The notes under the pieces: model-generated
Told to the model about the DNA's origin: nothing
Database searches by the model: none
Seen by the model: only the letters and a program-made list of their open reading frames with translations
DNA from: Holophagaceae bacterium
GTDB taxonomy: Bacteria; Acidobacteriota; Holophagae; Holophagales; Holophagaceae
NCBI GenBank assembly: GCA_021286765.1
Contig: JAJTBS010000001.1
Span: 1 to 64,000, forward strand
Length of the DNA: 64,000 nt
Direction of reading: 5' to 3'
Program-made: the position numbers and the translations under genes
In this document: positions 27,310-38,629 of the stretch, piece by piece
Layout of the letters: each line of letters starts with the position of its first letter
How positions within the stretch are numbered: position 1 is the first letter of the stretch

Positions 27310-28359
27310 ATGGCCCGACCCAACCTCAACCCCCGCGGCGAATCCGTCCTGCGCACCCTCATCGAGACCTACCTCGAGGCGGGGGAACCTGTGGGTTCGC
27401 GCCTGCTGGCCAAGCGGTATCCCGAGCCCCTGTCCAGCGCCACGATCCGGAACGTGCTGTCGGATCTGGAGGACGAGTCCATGGTGGCCCAGCCGCATAC
27501 CTCGGCGGGCCGGATCCCGACCGAGCGGGCCTACCGCTACTACGTCGACCGATGGCTCAAGTCCCTGCCGCCGGGTCCCGAGGTGGAAGGTCGGCTGTCC
27601 ACCACCCTGGACGGCCTGGATCTGGATCCCGAGGCCTGGGCCCGCCATGCCAGCCGCACCCTGGCCGAAGTCATGGGGGGCGTCTGCGTGGCGCTGCCCA
27701 TGCCCCTGTCCCAGAGCCGGCTGGTGCGGCTGGAGTTCGTCCCGGTCGGTCCGAATCGCCTGGTGGCGGTCTGGGTGGGCAGCCTGGGGGAAGTCGAACA
27801 TCGGCTCATGGAGAATCCCTGGCAGCACCCGGAGTCGGTCCTGACCGAGCTGGGGAACTACGCCACGGCCCACTTCGCTGGGCTCACCCTGGTGGAGATG
27901 CGCTCGAAGCTGCTGGAGGCTCTGCGAGCTGGCGCCCGGGAGGGCGAATCGCTCCGGCGGCGCCTCCAGGAACTGGCGGCCCGATGGCCGGAGGATCCGG
28001 AAACCGTGGACCCGCCAGTGCTGGTCTCCGGCCTGGGGCAGCTGGGCGGTTTGCCCGAGTTCGAGGATGTCTCCAGGTTCCGGGATCTGGTGGCCGCCTT
28101 CGAGGAGCGGGGGCGCCTGGCCCATCTCCTCAACGCATTCGCAGGTCGAGCCTCTGAGGACGTCCAACTGCTGCTGGGGACCGAGAATCCGTACTTCGAC
28201 GCCTGGCCCCTGGCCACGGCGGTGCGGACCGTGGCGCTGGGGCCCGCGGGCTTCGTCACTTTCGCCCTGGTGGGTCCGCTTCGGATGGATTACAGCCGGG
28301 TCCTGGGTGGATTGCGCTGGTGGTCCCGCCAGGTTCAGAGCCGGCAGGACCGAGCCTAG
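27310..28359 (+). CDS. hrcA: Heat-inducible transcription repressor HrcA
   Basis: 349 residues, typical HrcA length. The winged-helix N terminus (LNPRGESVLRTLIETYLEAG EPVGS in two parts; LSSATIRNVLSDLED; TSAGRIPTERAYRYYVD) is unmistakable. A GAF-like dimerisation domain follows, ending with VTFALVGPLRMDYSRVLG. HrcA represses class I heat-shock operons by binding CIRCE, yet I find no complete CIRCE here. It heads the order hrcA-grpE-dnaK-dnaJ, all on the same strand. Confidence 0.96.
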   Translation: MARPNLNPRGESVLRTLIETYLEAGEPVGSRLLAKRYPEPLSSATIRNVLSDLEDESMVAQPHTSAGRIPTERAYRYYVDRWLKSLPPGPEVEGRLSTTLDGLDLDPEAWARHASRTLAEVMGGVCVALPMPLSQSRLVRLEFVPVGPNRLVAVWVGSLGEVEHRLMENPWQHPESVLTELGNYATAHFAGLTLVEMRSKLLEALRAGAREGESLRRRLQELAARWPEDPETVDPPVLVSGLGQLGGLPEFEDVSRFRDLVAAFEERGRLAHLLNAFAGRASEDVQLLLGTENPYFDAWPLATAVRTVALGPAGFVTFALVGPLRMDYSRVLGGLRWWSRQVQSRQDRA

Positions 28360-28398
28360 GCCATTCCCGCGATTGCCAGGAGTGCTTATACTTCTGCG

Positions 28399-29106
28399 AT
28401 GCCTACCGATATCCCACATCAGCCGGATGCCCAGCCTGACGCCCCTCAAGCCGAATCTGAGGACTTGGTGGACCTCAACCTGGACGAAGGCCTGGAGGGC
28501 GATCTCCAGTCCGTGGCCGATGAAGTGGCCTCCGAATACCGGACCCAGATGGTCCCGGAGATGGATCTGCCCGACCTGCCCCAGCCTGCCGCCGACCTGG
28601 ATGGCCGGGTGGACCTGGAATCCGCGCTGACGGAGGCCGAGCACCAGATGGAGGACATGCTGCGCCGGGAGGCGGAGCTCATGGATCAGCACCGGCGGCT
28701 CGCGGCGGACTTCAACAACTTCCGGAACCGGGCCCAGCGCGATATCTCCCTCGCCGTGGAACAGGCCGAGCGCAAGATCCTCCTGGAAATGCTGCCGGTG
28801 CTCGACAACTTCGAGCGAGGGCTCGGAGCCTCATACCAGGATGTGGAGTCCTTCCGGGCCGGTGTCGAGTTGATCCGCAAGCAGTTCCTCGAATCCCTGC
28901 GCCGGTTGAACGTCGAGCAGCTGCCCCTTCGGGTGGGCGAGCCCTTCGACGCCCTGACTTCCGAAGCCTTGACCACCTTCAGCGATCCCAACCTTCAGGA
29001 CGGGGCGGTGGCCGCCATCTATGAACAGGGCTACAACCTCAAAGGGCAGCTCCTCCGGGCCGCCCGAGTGGTGGTGAATCGACTCCAGGAACCTGGAAAA
29101 TCCTAG
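28399..29106 (+). CDS. grpE: Nucleotide exchange factor GrpE
   Basis: 235 residues. An acidic disordered ~75-residue N terminus precedes the long coiled coil and GrpE core. Key stretches: RLAADFNNFRNRAQRDI, LEMLPVLDNFERGLGA, and a C-terminal beta wing ending GYNLKGQLLRAARVVVNR. It accelerates ADP release from DnaK. The family-typical PFDP/xxHEA segment is altered (GEPFDALTSEALTTF), and the partner DnaK is also divergent. Confidence 0.94.
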   Translation: MPTDIPHQPDAQPDAPQAESEDLVDLNLDEGLEGDLQSVADEVASEYRTQMVPEMDLPDLPQPAADLDGRVDLESALTEAEHQMEDMLRREAELMDQHRRLAADFNNFRNRAQRDISLAVEQAERKILLEMLPVLDNFERGLGASYQDVESFRAGVELIRKQFLESLRRLNVEQLPLRVGEPFDALTSEALTTFSDPNLQDGAVAAIYEQGYNLKGQLLRAARVVVNRLQEPGKS

Positions 29107-29183
29107 TCCGATCCATGCTTCTGCTGGATCCGCTTTCGAGAAGTCGAATACGATAATTGACGCGACCCCAGGGAGTTCCACTC

Positions 29184-31049
<1,866 letters not shown>

Positions 31050-31088
31050 TCGGGCCCTTCATCGGCTATCCTGGAAGGTCAGGATGGG

Positions 31089-32255
31089 ATGATGAAGCGC
31101 GACTACTACGAAGTACTGGGTGTTTCCAAAGAGGCCGGCGCGGATGAGCTGAAGAAGGCCTACCGCAAGCTGGCCATGGAACTGCATCCCGACCGCAATC
31201 CGGGCAACAAGGAGGCGGAGGAGAAGTTCAAGGAGGCCGCCGAGGCCTACAGCGTGCTTTCCGACGCCGAGAAGCGGAAGGTCTACGACCAGTTCGGCCA
31301 TGCGGGCCTGGGCGGCGCGGGGGGCGGCGGCCAGCAGTTTCAGTTCGATCCGAGCCAATTCGCGGATTTCGAGGACATCCTGGGCAGCTTCTTCGGCGGC
31401 GGGCTCTTCGGCGACCTCTTCGGCGGGGGGGGGCGGCGCCGGTCCTCCGGCGAGGAGCGGGGCTCCGACCTGCAGTACAACCTCAAGCTCAGCTTCCAGG
31501 ACGCGATCTTCGGAAAGGACGCGGTGGAGCTGTCCATTCCCCGCCTGGAGGCCTGCGATACCTGCCACGGCTCGGGCTGTGAGGCCGGCACGCGGGCCGA
31601 GACCTGCCCCCAGTGCCGGGGCGCGGGGCAGGTGGCTGTGCGCCAGGGCTTCTTCCAGATGCTGGCCCCCTGTCCCCGCTGCGAAGGGCGCGGGCGGATC
31701 ATCCCCAAACCCTGCCGAGCCTGCCATGGCGAGGGGCGCATTCATCGCAAGTCCAAGGTCAGCTTCAAGGTCCCGGCCGGCGTGGACCGGGGCACGCGGC
31801 TCCGGCTGCAGAACCAGGGCGAGGCGGGGCGCTTCGGGGGGCGCACGGGCGACCTCTACGTGGTCTTCGACGTGGAACCGGACGCCCGCTACGAGCGGGA
31901 TGGCAGCGACCTGCACCGGCGGCTGGAAGTGCACTGGCCCCTGCTGGTCACCGGGGGAACCCTTGAGGTGGAGACACCCTACGGCTCCGACAAGGTCAAG
32001 CTGGCGGCCGGCACCCCCGCGGACCACGTGGTGAAGCTGGTGAACGCAGGCGTTCCGCGCCTGCAGGGCAGCGGCCGCGGGGATCTCTACCTCCACCTTC
32101 GGGTGGCCGTCCCGAAATCCCTGACGACCGAGCAGCGGCAGCTGGTGGACCAGCTCCGCCGCAGTCTAGATGGCGAGACGGAGGCGGGCGAGGAGGAGGG
32201 ATTCCTCGCCAAGGTGTTCGGCTCGGAGAAGGGTGGCAAGAAGAAGCGGAAGTAG
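31089..32255 (+). CDS. dnaJ: Chaperone DnaJ (Hsp40, type I)
   Basis: About 388 residues (ATG 31089; a second ATG at 31092 is equally possible). The J domain carries HPD in ELHPDRNPG, followed by a Gly/Phe-rich linker (about 70-120) and four CxxCxGxG zinc-finger repeats ([32 protein letters not shown]). Two beta-sandwich substrate-binding domains complete it. It stimulates DnaK's ATPase and presents clients. The stop codon is 9 bases from that of the convergent GGDEF gene, with no room for a separate terminator. Confidence 0.96.
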   Translation: MMKRDYYEVLGVSKEAGADELKKAYRKLAMELHPDRNPGNKEAEEKFKEAAEAYSVLSDAEKRKVYDQFGHAGLGGAGGGGQQFQFDPSQFADFEDILGSFFGGGLFGDLFGGGGRRRSSGEERGSDLQYNLKLSFQDAIFGKDAVELSIPRLEACDTCHGSGCEAGTRAETCPQCRGAGQVAVRQGFFQMLAPCPRCEGRGRIIPKPCRACHGEGRIHRKSKVSFKVPAGVDRGTRLRLQNQGEAGRFGGRTGDLYVVFDVEPDARYERDGSDLHRRLEVHWPLLVTGGTLEVETPYGSDKVKLAAGTPADHVVKLVNAGVPRLQGSGRGDLYLHLRVAVPKSLTTEQRQLVDQLRRSLDGETEAGEEEGFLAKVFGSEKGGKKKRK

Positions 32256-32264
32256 GGGGCGCTT

Positions 32265-33422
32265 TCAGCCCGCCACCATCACCCGCCCCTTGCCTTCCTG
32301 TTTCGCCCGCAGCAGGGCGTGGTCGGCCTGCTCAATGAGATGGCCAGCGCCGTCCGCATGTTCGGGATAGGCGGCCACGCCGGCGCTGAGGGAAACCGTG
32401 AGGTGGTCCCGGCCCAGGTCCAGCGGATGTTCCTGGAGGACCTGGATCAGGCGTTCGCCCAGTTTCCGCGCGCCCTGGGCCGTGGTGCCCGGCATGAGGA
32501 TGCAGAACTCGTCCCCGCCGTACCGGTAGAGGCGGTCGTGGGCGCGGCAGAGCCGCTGGGCCGTGACGGCCACGGATTCCAGCAGCAGGCTGCCCGCGGG
32601 GTGGCCATGGCTGGTGTTCACCCGCTTAAGGTCGTCCACGTCGATGAAGAGCAGAGCCAGGGGCTCCGCCTTGGCGGCGGCGGAGCGCACCGCTTGCGGC
32701 AGCTCGGCCTCCAGGCAGCGCCGGTTCTGGGCCACTGTGAGGTCATCCTTGAAGGACAGGGCCCTGCTTTCTTCGAGCTGCCAGGCGCTGAGCAGCAGCG
32801 GCTCCATGTCGTCGAAGCCGCGGAGGAACCGTTCGGGCCGCTCTTTCGGGCCCGCCAAGCGCAGGATGCCCAGCTGCTCGGAAGGGGCCATGAGGAAGGC
32901 CTCGCCGCGGCGCACGAGCTCGGCCGCCTCGTGGCGGGGCAGGGGCGCTTCCGTGAAGGTGCTGTCGCCCACGCGCTGGTAGAAGGTGTCGTCCCGCCGG
33001 AGCCAGATGGCGCCCCCTTCCGCACCGGAGAGCCGGACGGCCCGGGCCAGGGCCAGGCGGAGCAGCTCGTCGAGGGAGGCCAGGTGCATCATCTGGCGCA
33101 ACCAGCCCTCGCTACCCAGGTCCCGCTCCCGCAGGTGGAGCAGGGCCTCCCGGGCCGCCTCAAGGGGTCGGTTCTGGAGCAGCACCCAACCAGGACGGAG
33201 GTTCAGCACGGTGCTCACCTCCTCGGGGTCCGCCTTCTGCACCCACCAGAGAATTTCGGTTCCCTCGGCAGGGATGAGGCGGGCATCCGGGTGCTCGGCC
33301 ACCACCACGAGGGAGCCTGGCCCCGGGCCATCCTGTACCTCGTCTCCCCAGGCCTTGAAGGCCACACGGAGGGCATCCCCCGCAGGGGAGGGATGCACTT
33401 CCAACCAGTGGACGAGGGGCAT
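32265..33422 (-). CDS. Diguanylate cyclase with degenerate receiver and GAF-like domain
   Basis: 385 residues. The GGDEF active site is intact (YGGDEF, 302-306), preceded by an RxxD inhibitory site at the right spacing (RAHD, 293-296), so it should make c-di-GMP and be product-inhibited. The first ~95 residues resemble a receiver lacking phospho-acceptor residues. Residues 105-220 look like a GAF sensor. It lies 54 bases downstream of the large unknown gene that diverges from pilB, suggesting a link between c-di-GMP and type IV pili. Confidence 0.9.
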   Translation of the reverse strand: MPLVHWLEVHPSPAGDALRVAFKAWGDEVQDGPGPGSLVVVAEHPDARLIPAEGTEILWWVQKADPEEVSTVLNLRPGWVLLQNRPLEAAREALLHLRERDLGSEGWLRQMMHLASLDELLRLALARAVRLSGAEGGAIWLRRDDTFYQRVGDSTFTEAPLPRHEAAELVRRGEAFLMAPSEQLGILRLAGPKERPERFLRGFDDMEPLLLSAWQLEESRALSFKDDLTVAQNRRCLEAELPQAVRSAAAKAEPLALLFIDVDDLKRVNTSHGHPAGSLLLESVAVTAQRLCRAHDRLYRYGGDEFCILMPGTTAQGARKLGERLIQVLQEHPLDLGRDHLTVSLSAGVAAYPEHADGAGHLIEQADHALLRAKQEGKGRVMVAG

Positions 33423-33476
33423 GGGACTTCCTGATGACCAACTCTTCGACCGTGGACCGTGTCCGGATGAGACTGC

Positions 33477-35435
33477 TCAGCCCAGGGCGGCTTCAAGGCG
33501 CAGGGCCAGCTGCCGCAGATGGGCCGCAAGCTGGTCCAGGGCCGGGGGCGAGGCCTCCCGCGCGCTCCGCTCGGCCCGGACCCAGCGCTTGAGCAGAGCG
33601 AGGCACTGCGGGTCCCGCACTCCCAGCCGCTTGGAGGTCTGGATGAGCTTGTGGGAGAGCCGCGTCCGCTCGGAACCGGAGGAGCTCTCCCGCAGCTCGT
33701 CGATGAGCTGGAGGGCCTCCTGGGCCACTTCCAGATCCTGCCGGATGAGGGGGATCCGGGCGTTGATGCGCAGCAGGAAGAGCTCGAGGAATCGCAGCAG
33801 CTCGCCCAGCACGTCCATGCCATCGCGCAGGGCCTGGGGGACGTCCTGGGGCGACTCCAAAAGGCTTCCGAGCTCCTGGATAAGCCGCTCGGCCTCCTCC
33901 CGGTCCGGGCGCCGCATGAGGGGGAACTCAGGGCTTCTCCGGAAGGCCAGCAGGTGCCGGTAGGTGTGGGAGAGGCCCAGGGCCAGCCGCGGCCAATCCT
34001 GCAGTTCCAGGTGGAGCTGGAGCTGCCCGTGAAGGGGGGGAACCTGCTCCCACAGCCGCTGGATGCGCAGGCGGAGCCGCTCCCCCTCCTCCATCATGCT
34101 GGGTGACTCGGGGAAGAGGCGATGCTGCACCTCGGGTGAGAAGATGCCCACCAGCTCCCCCATGAGCTGCTTCTGGTGGTTGATGAGGAGCCCCTTGAGG
34201 TTGTCCAGGGTCTGGGCCAGCTGATCGGCGTCCTGGCCGGTCAGGGCCTGTTGCAGAAGGCTGCGGAGGGTGCCCTGATCCTGCTGGAGGCTCAGCACGG
34301 CCTGCCGGAGGAAAGCCCGCAGGCGGTGCGTCTCCGGACGCGAGGGGTCCAGCAGCTCGCCCCGGGCAGGCTCGTAGGAGCGCTCCGCCAGCCGTCCCAG
34401 TTCTGATTCCAGGACCAGGAAGGTGGGGACGGCCGCGTAGCGTTCCCGGAGGCCCGCGCTGGTGGCTGAGTCGAGGGATTCAAGCAGGCCCAGGAGCGAG
34501 ACGTGGCTGGCCAGGGCCCGAGCCACCATGGAGAAGGCGGGACGGTCGCTTCGCCGGATCTGCTGGAGGAGGCGGCGCAGTTCCGGCGGCATGCTGTCCC
34601 GGAACAATTCGGCGTCCATGCGGGGAAGGGACCAGCCCAGGTGGTCCCAGAGCCAGCGCAGGCTGCCTCGGACCTGCTCCACGGCGGGCCAATGGATGCC
34701 CCGGTCCAGGGGGCGCACGAGGCTGAGGCGGAGGTTGGAGACCACGTGTTCCAGCAGGAGCAGCGGTTCCACCCGGGCATGGACCTCAGCGGGAATGCAG
34801 GCCTCCAGCTGTTCGGCCAGCCGGCCAAGGGATTCCTCAAGGCGGCCCTGCCCCTGGATGGCCCGGTTGACGGCCTTCATCTGGGCATTGAGCCGCGAAA
34901 CCGCGGCGGGGCCAGGCTCGACCTGATGGAGGGCGGCCAGGATCTCGCGGAAGGCATCTCTGTGTCCGGCCAGGAAGGATGACCACATCTGGCGGAGGTT
35001 GCCGCTGTCCTCGGATGGGGCCAGGGACATGGCGCGCAGCGAGGCGAGAAGGTCCAGCAGCTGGGTCACCCATTCGGGCTGCTGCTGCTCCACCATGAGC
35101 TCGCGGTGGGCGGCCTCGGCCTGGTCGCCCAGCCGTCCCAGGCTGTGGAGCATGACCAGACCCATGGCATTCCTGGCCTCACCCAGCCTGCGGGGGGAGA
35201 AGGTATGCAGGAACGCGAGGAAATAGCCCAGGCTGCGGCGCAGGGCGGCCTGCGCGGGCGACTCCTCGCTGCTCGCGATCTGCTTGGGGGCGGCCTCCAC
35301 CAGGGGTTCCAGGTCCCTGGCGCCCTCCCGCAGGATGTCCTCCAGCAGGGTCAGGTCGCTCTTGGATAGACCTTTATCCCGGATCAGCTGCCGGGCCAGC
35401 AGCAGTCGCTGGGGCTGGGTGCCTGGGGATGACAT
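33477..35435 (-). CDS. Large all-helical protein of unknown function
   Basis: About 652 residues from ATG 35435 (an in-frame TTG lies 5 codons upstream). I do not recognise it. It is Leu/Gln/Arg/Glu-rich, has no signal peptide or membrane helix, and reads as repeated amphipathic helices with no cysteine-rich, nucleotide-binding or catalytic motif. Such composition fits a cytoplasmic scaffold or helical-repeat protein. It is transcribed divergently from pilB (80 bases apart) and followed by a diguanylate cyclase, so it could couple c-di-GMP signalling to the pilus machine. That role is inference from position only. Confidence 0.8.
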   Translation of the reverse strand: MSSPGTQPQRLLLARQLIRDKGLSKSDLTLLEDILREGARDLEPLVEAAPKQIASSEESPAQAALRRSLGYFLAFLHTFSPRRLGEARNAMGLVMLHSLGRLGDQAEAAHRELMVEQQQPEWVTQLLDLLASLRAMSLAPSEDSGNLRQMWSSFLAGHRDAFREILAALHQVEPGPAAVSRLNAQMKAVNRAIQGQGRLEESLGRLAEQLEACIPAEVHARVEPLLLLEHVVSNLRLSLVRPLDRGIHWPAVEQVRGSLRWLWDHLGWSLPRMDAELFRDSMPPELRRLLQQIRRSDRPAFSMVARALASHVSLLGLLESLDSATSAGLRERYAAVPTFLVLESELGRLAERSYEPARGELLDPSRPETHRLRAFLRQAVLSLQQDQGTLRSLLQQALTGQDADQLAQTLDNLKGLLINHQKQLMGELVGIFSPEVQHRLFPESPSMMEEGERLRLRIQRLWEQVPPLHGQLQLHLELQDWPRLALGLSHTYRHLLAFRRSPEFPLMRRPDREEAERLIQELGSLLESPQDVPQALRDGMDVLGELLRFLELFLLRINARIPLIRQDLEVAQEALQLIDELRESSSGSERTRLSHKLIQTSKRLGVRDPQCLALLKRWVRAERSAREASPPALDQLAAHLRQLALRLEAALG

Positions 35436-35514
35436 GGCAAAAGCATACAATGGTTAGGATTTCGGAACCTGCTGGTGGTGATACCATCGCTTCACCCCAA
35501 TCTGGAGGCAGCCA

Positions 35515-37362
35515 GTGGTCAGCAAGCTCGGGGAAATGCTCGTCAAGGCCCAGCTCATCACGGATGCCCAGCTGGATGAGGTCATGAAAATCCAGCGCCG
35601 GGAGGGCGGCAAGCTCGGGAGCATCGTCGTGCGCTCTGGCTTCTGTTCGGATCAGGACATCGTGAGCTTCCTGGGCATGCAGTATGGCGTCCCGGCCGCG
35701 GACCTGGAGCAGTGGCCACCCATCGACGCGGGTGTCATCGCCCTGATCCCCAAGGACCTGGCCCAGCGCCACAAGGTGCTGCCCCTCCAGCGCACCGGGA
35801 ACGTCCTGACCCTGGCCATGTCCGATCCCACGGACATCTTCGCCATGGATGATGTCCGCTTCCATACGGGTTACAACGTGGATCCGGTGGTTTCCAGCGA
35901 GATGGGCCTGGCCCGGGCCGTGGAGAAGTACTACGGGGGCAACAGCGCCATCCGCCTGGCGGACGGTACCAAGGCCCGCGGCGGCCAGGGCGGCCATGGC
36001 GGGAGTGGTCCCCAGGCCAGCGGCCCCACCGACACGGACGCAGGCCAGCCCTATAGCGAAGAGGATGAACACTTCGACCTGTCGGAACTGGAGCAGGAAC
36101 TCGATGCCGATGCCGAGTTTGATGCCACCGAGGACGACGACAGCAGCGTCAATGTCGGCAGCCTGAAGCGGGGCAGCGAGGACGCTCCGGTCGTGAAGCT
36201 CGTGAACATGGTGCTCATCGATGCCATCAAGCGGGGCGCCTCCGACATCCACATCGAGCCCTACGAAAAGACCTACCGCATCCGGTTCCGCATCGACGGC
36301 ATCCTGATGGAGGTGATGCGGCCCAACCTCAAGCTGAAGGATCCGCTGACCTCCCGCGTGAAGATCCTGGCCAAGCTCAACATCGCCGAGCGGCGCCTGC
36401 CCCAGGACGGCCGCATCAAGCTGCGCGTCAACATGCAAGGCAAGCAGAAGGTCATCGACTACCGCGTGAGCATCCTGCCCACCCTCTTCGGCGAGAAGAT
36501 CGTGCTGCGGCTGCTGGACAGCGACAAGCTCATGCTGGACCTCACCAAACTGGGCTTCGAGCCGGAGAGCCTTGAGCGCTGGGACCGCCAGATCTCCAAG
36601 CCCTACGGCATGGTGTTGGTGACCGGCCCCACAGGCTCCGGCAAGACCAACACCTTGTACTCCTCCATCGCCAAGCTCAATACGGTCGACACGAACATCA
36701 TGACGGCGGAGGATCCGGTCGAGTTCAACTTCCCGGGCATCAACCAGGTGCAGATGAAGGAACAGATCGGCCTGAACTTCGCGGCTGCCCTGCGCTCCTT
36801 CCTCCGGCAGGATCCCAACATCATCCTGGTGGGCGAAATCCGCGACTTCGAAACGGCCGAGATCGCCATCAAGGCCAGCCTCACGGGCCACCTGGTGCTC
36901 TCCACCCTGCACACGAACGACGCTCCCAGCACCATCAACCGCCTCATGAACATGGGCGTGGAGCCGTTTCTGGTGGCCACCTCCGTGAACATCATCTGCG
37001 CCCAGCGCCTGGTGCGCCGACTCTGCGCCAACTGCAAGATGGTGGACACCCATCACCAGCCGGAGGAGGCCCTCTACAAGGTGGGCTTCACGCCCGAGGA
37101 AGTGCAGAAGGGCATCACCTTCTACAAGCCGGTGGGCTGTGAGACCTGTAACAAGCGCGGATACAAGGGCCGCGTGGGCCTCTACGAAGTCCTGGAGATG
37201 TCCGAAACCCTCAAGGACATGATCCTCACGGGCGCCTCGGCCATCGAGATCCGGGAGCAGGGGCAGAAGGAGGGCATGATCACCCTCCGCCGCTCCGGGT
37301 GCCGCAAGGTCCTCGATGGGGTCACCACCATTGAAGAGATCATCCGAGAGACCGTGCTTTAG
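35515..37362 (+). CDS. pilB: Type IV pilus extension ATPase PilB
   Basis: 615 residues, GTG start at 35515 after CTGGAGG. The N-terminal domain is MshEN-like (KLGEMLVKAQLITDAQL ... KLGSIVVRSG), a fold that binds c-di-GMP in several PilB/MshE proteins. An acidic linker (about 150-205) precedes the GspE ATPase core with Walker A GPTGSGKT (near 371-378), Asp/Walker B boxes (LVGEIRDFETAEIA) and a tetracysteine zinc motif (CANCK ... CETCNKRGYKGR). It polymerises pilin. Next to pilT, pilC and pilA in an operon. Confidence 0.95.
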   Translation: MVSKLGEMLVKAQLITDAQLDEVMKIQRREGGKLGSIVVRSGFCSDQDIVSFLGMQYGVPAADLEQWPPIDAGVIALIPKDLAQRHKVLPLQRTGNVLTLAMSDPTDIFAMDDVRFHTGYNVDPVVSSEMGLARAVEKYYGGNSAIRLADGTKARGGQGGHGGSGPQASGPTDTDAGQPYSEEDEHFDLSELEQELDADAEFDATEDDDSSVNVGSLKRGSEDAPVVKLVNMVLIDAIKRGASDIHIEPYEKTYRIRFRIDGILMEVMRPNLKLKDPLTSRVKILAKLNIAERRLPQDGRIKLRVNMQGKQKVIDYRVSILPTLFGEKIVLRLLDSDKLMLDLTKLGFEPESLERWDRQISKPYGMVLVTGPTGSGKTNTLYSSIAKLNTVDTNIMTAEDPVEFNFPGINQVQMKEQIGLNFAAALRSFLRQDPNIILVGEIRDFETAEIAIKASLTGHLVLSTLHTNDAPSTINRLMNMGVEPFLVATSVNIICAQRLVRRLCANCKMVDTHHQPEEALYKVGFTPEEVQKGITFYKPVGCETCNKRGYKGRVGLYEVLEMSETLKDMILTGASAIEIREQGQKEGMITLRRSGCRKVLDGVTTIEEIIRETVL

Positions 37363-37374
37363 GCGAGGTGATTC

Positions 37375-38559
37375 ATGAGTGAAGTCGGCGCCAACTATGT
37401 TGCCCCGCTCCAACAGCTGCTGAAGACGATGGTGGAATATGGGGGGACGGACCTCCATATCACGACGGAATCAGCCCCCCAGATCCGCATCGATGGCCGC
37501 ATGGTGCCCCTCAAGCTGCCGCCCATGGATGCCTCCCAGACCCGCTGGCTCTGCTATGGCGTGATGACGGACCAGCAGAAGCACCGCCTTGAGGAAGATT
37601 TCGAGGTGGACTTCTCCTTCGGCTTGCAGGGCGTGGCCCGCTTCCGCGCCAACGTGTTCAATCAGCGCGGCGCCACCGCCGGGGTGTTCCGAACCATTCC
37701 TGAGCAGATCCGGAGCTTTGATCAGCTGGGGCTGCCGCCCTCCATCCAGGCTCTGACCAGCAAACCCCGGGGCCTGGTTCTGGTGACGGGGGTGACGGGG
37801 TCTGGGAAGTCCACGACCCTGGCCGCCATGGTGGACAAGATCAACACCGAGGAACCGCTCCACATCCTCACCATCGAGGATCCGGTGGAATACGTCCACA
37901 AGCACAAGCGGGCCCTGGTGAACCAGCGTGAGATCCATGCCGACACCCACAGCTTCAAGAAGGCGCTTCGTTCGGCCCTGCGCCAGGACCCCGACGTGGT
38001 GCTGGTGGGTGAAATGCGCGATCTGGAGACCATCGAATCCGCGCTGACCATCGCCGAGACGGGCCACCTGACCTTCGGCACCCTGCACACCAGCAGCACT
38101 GTGCAGACCATCAACCGCATCATCGACGTGTTCCCCAGCCACCAGCAGCCGCAGATTCGCGCGCAGCTTTCCCTGGTGCTGGAAGGCGTCATCTGCCAGA
38201 GCCTTATTCCCAAGGCCAGCGGGAAGGGCCGGGCCCTGGCCCTGGAGATCATGATCCCCAACTCCGCCATCCGGAACCTCATCCGGGAGGACAAGATCCA
38301 TCAGATCTACGGCGTCATGCAGTCAGGGCAGGCGAAATTCGGCATGCAAACCTTCAATCAGAGCCTGTCGGACCTGGTGATCCGCAAGGAAATCAGCCAG
38401 GAGCAGGCCTTCGACTATTCCTCCAACACCGATGAACTGCGCGAGCTCATCAATCGCGGAGTTGGTGTTGGGGCCGCCGGCGGGCGAAGTTCCGCGGCTC
38501 CCAGCCAGTCCGCCAGCGCGGTCCTGGGCGGGCGGAACCCCAACATCAAGTACACCTAG
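37375..38559 (+). CDS. pilT: Type IV pilus retraction ATPase PilT
   Basis: 394 residues. Walker A is GVTGSGKS, the Asp box LHILTIEDPVEYVH, Walker B VLVGEMRDLETIESAL, His box TGHLTFGTLHT. The PilT-specific AIRNLIRE element is present (NSAIRNLIREDKIHQ), distinguishing it from PilB. A ~35-residue Gly/Ser/Ala tail extends the C terminus beyond the usual ~350-residue length. It powers pilus retraction for twitching and DNA uptake. It begins 12 bases after pilB. Confidence 0.95.
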   Translation: MSEVGANYVAPLQQLLKTMVEYGGTDLHITTESAPQIRIDGRMVPLKLPPMDASQTRWLCYGVMTDQQKHRLEEDFEVDFSFGLQGVARFRANVFNQRGATAGVFRTIPEQIRSFDQLGLPPSIQALTSKPRGLVLVTGVTGSGKSTTLAAMVDKINTEEPLHILTIEDPVEYVHKHKRALVNQREIHADTHSFKKALRSALRQDPDVVLVGEMRDLETIESALTIAETGHLTFGTLHTSSTVQTINRIIDVFPSHQQPQIRAQLSLVLEGVICQSLIPKASGKGRALALEIMIPNSAIRNLIREDKIHQIYGVMQSGQAKFGMQTFNQSLSDLVIRKEISQEQAFDYSSNTDELRELINRGVGVGAAGGRSSAAPSQSASAVLGGRNPNIKYT

Positions 38560-38629
38560 GACTTCTCGGCAGGGGCTTTCCTGCCTATGCTGAAAGCACC
38601 ACTGTTCCCAGCCGCTCTCCGAGGTCCGC

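Noticed and set aside
28380-28388. GAGTGCTTA upstream of grpE as a CIRCE element
   Set aside because: Only one half of the inverted repeat matches; the sequence at the expected distance for the other half shows no similarity.
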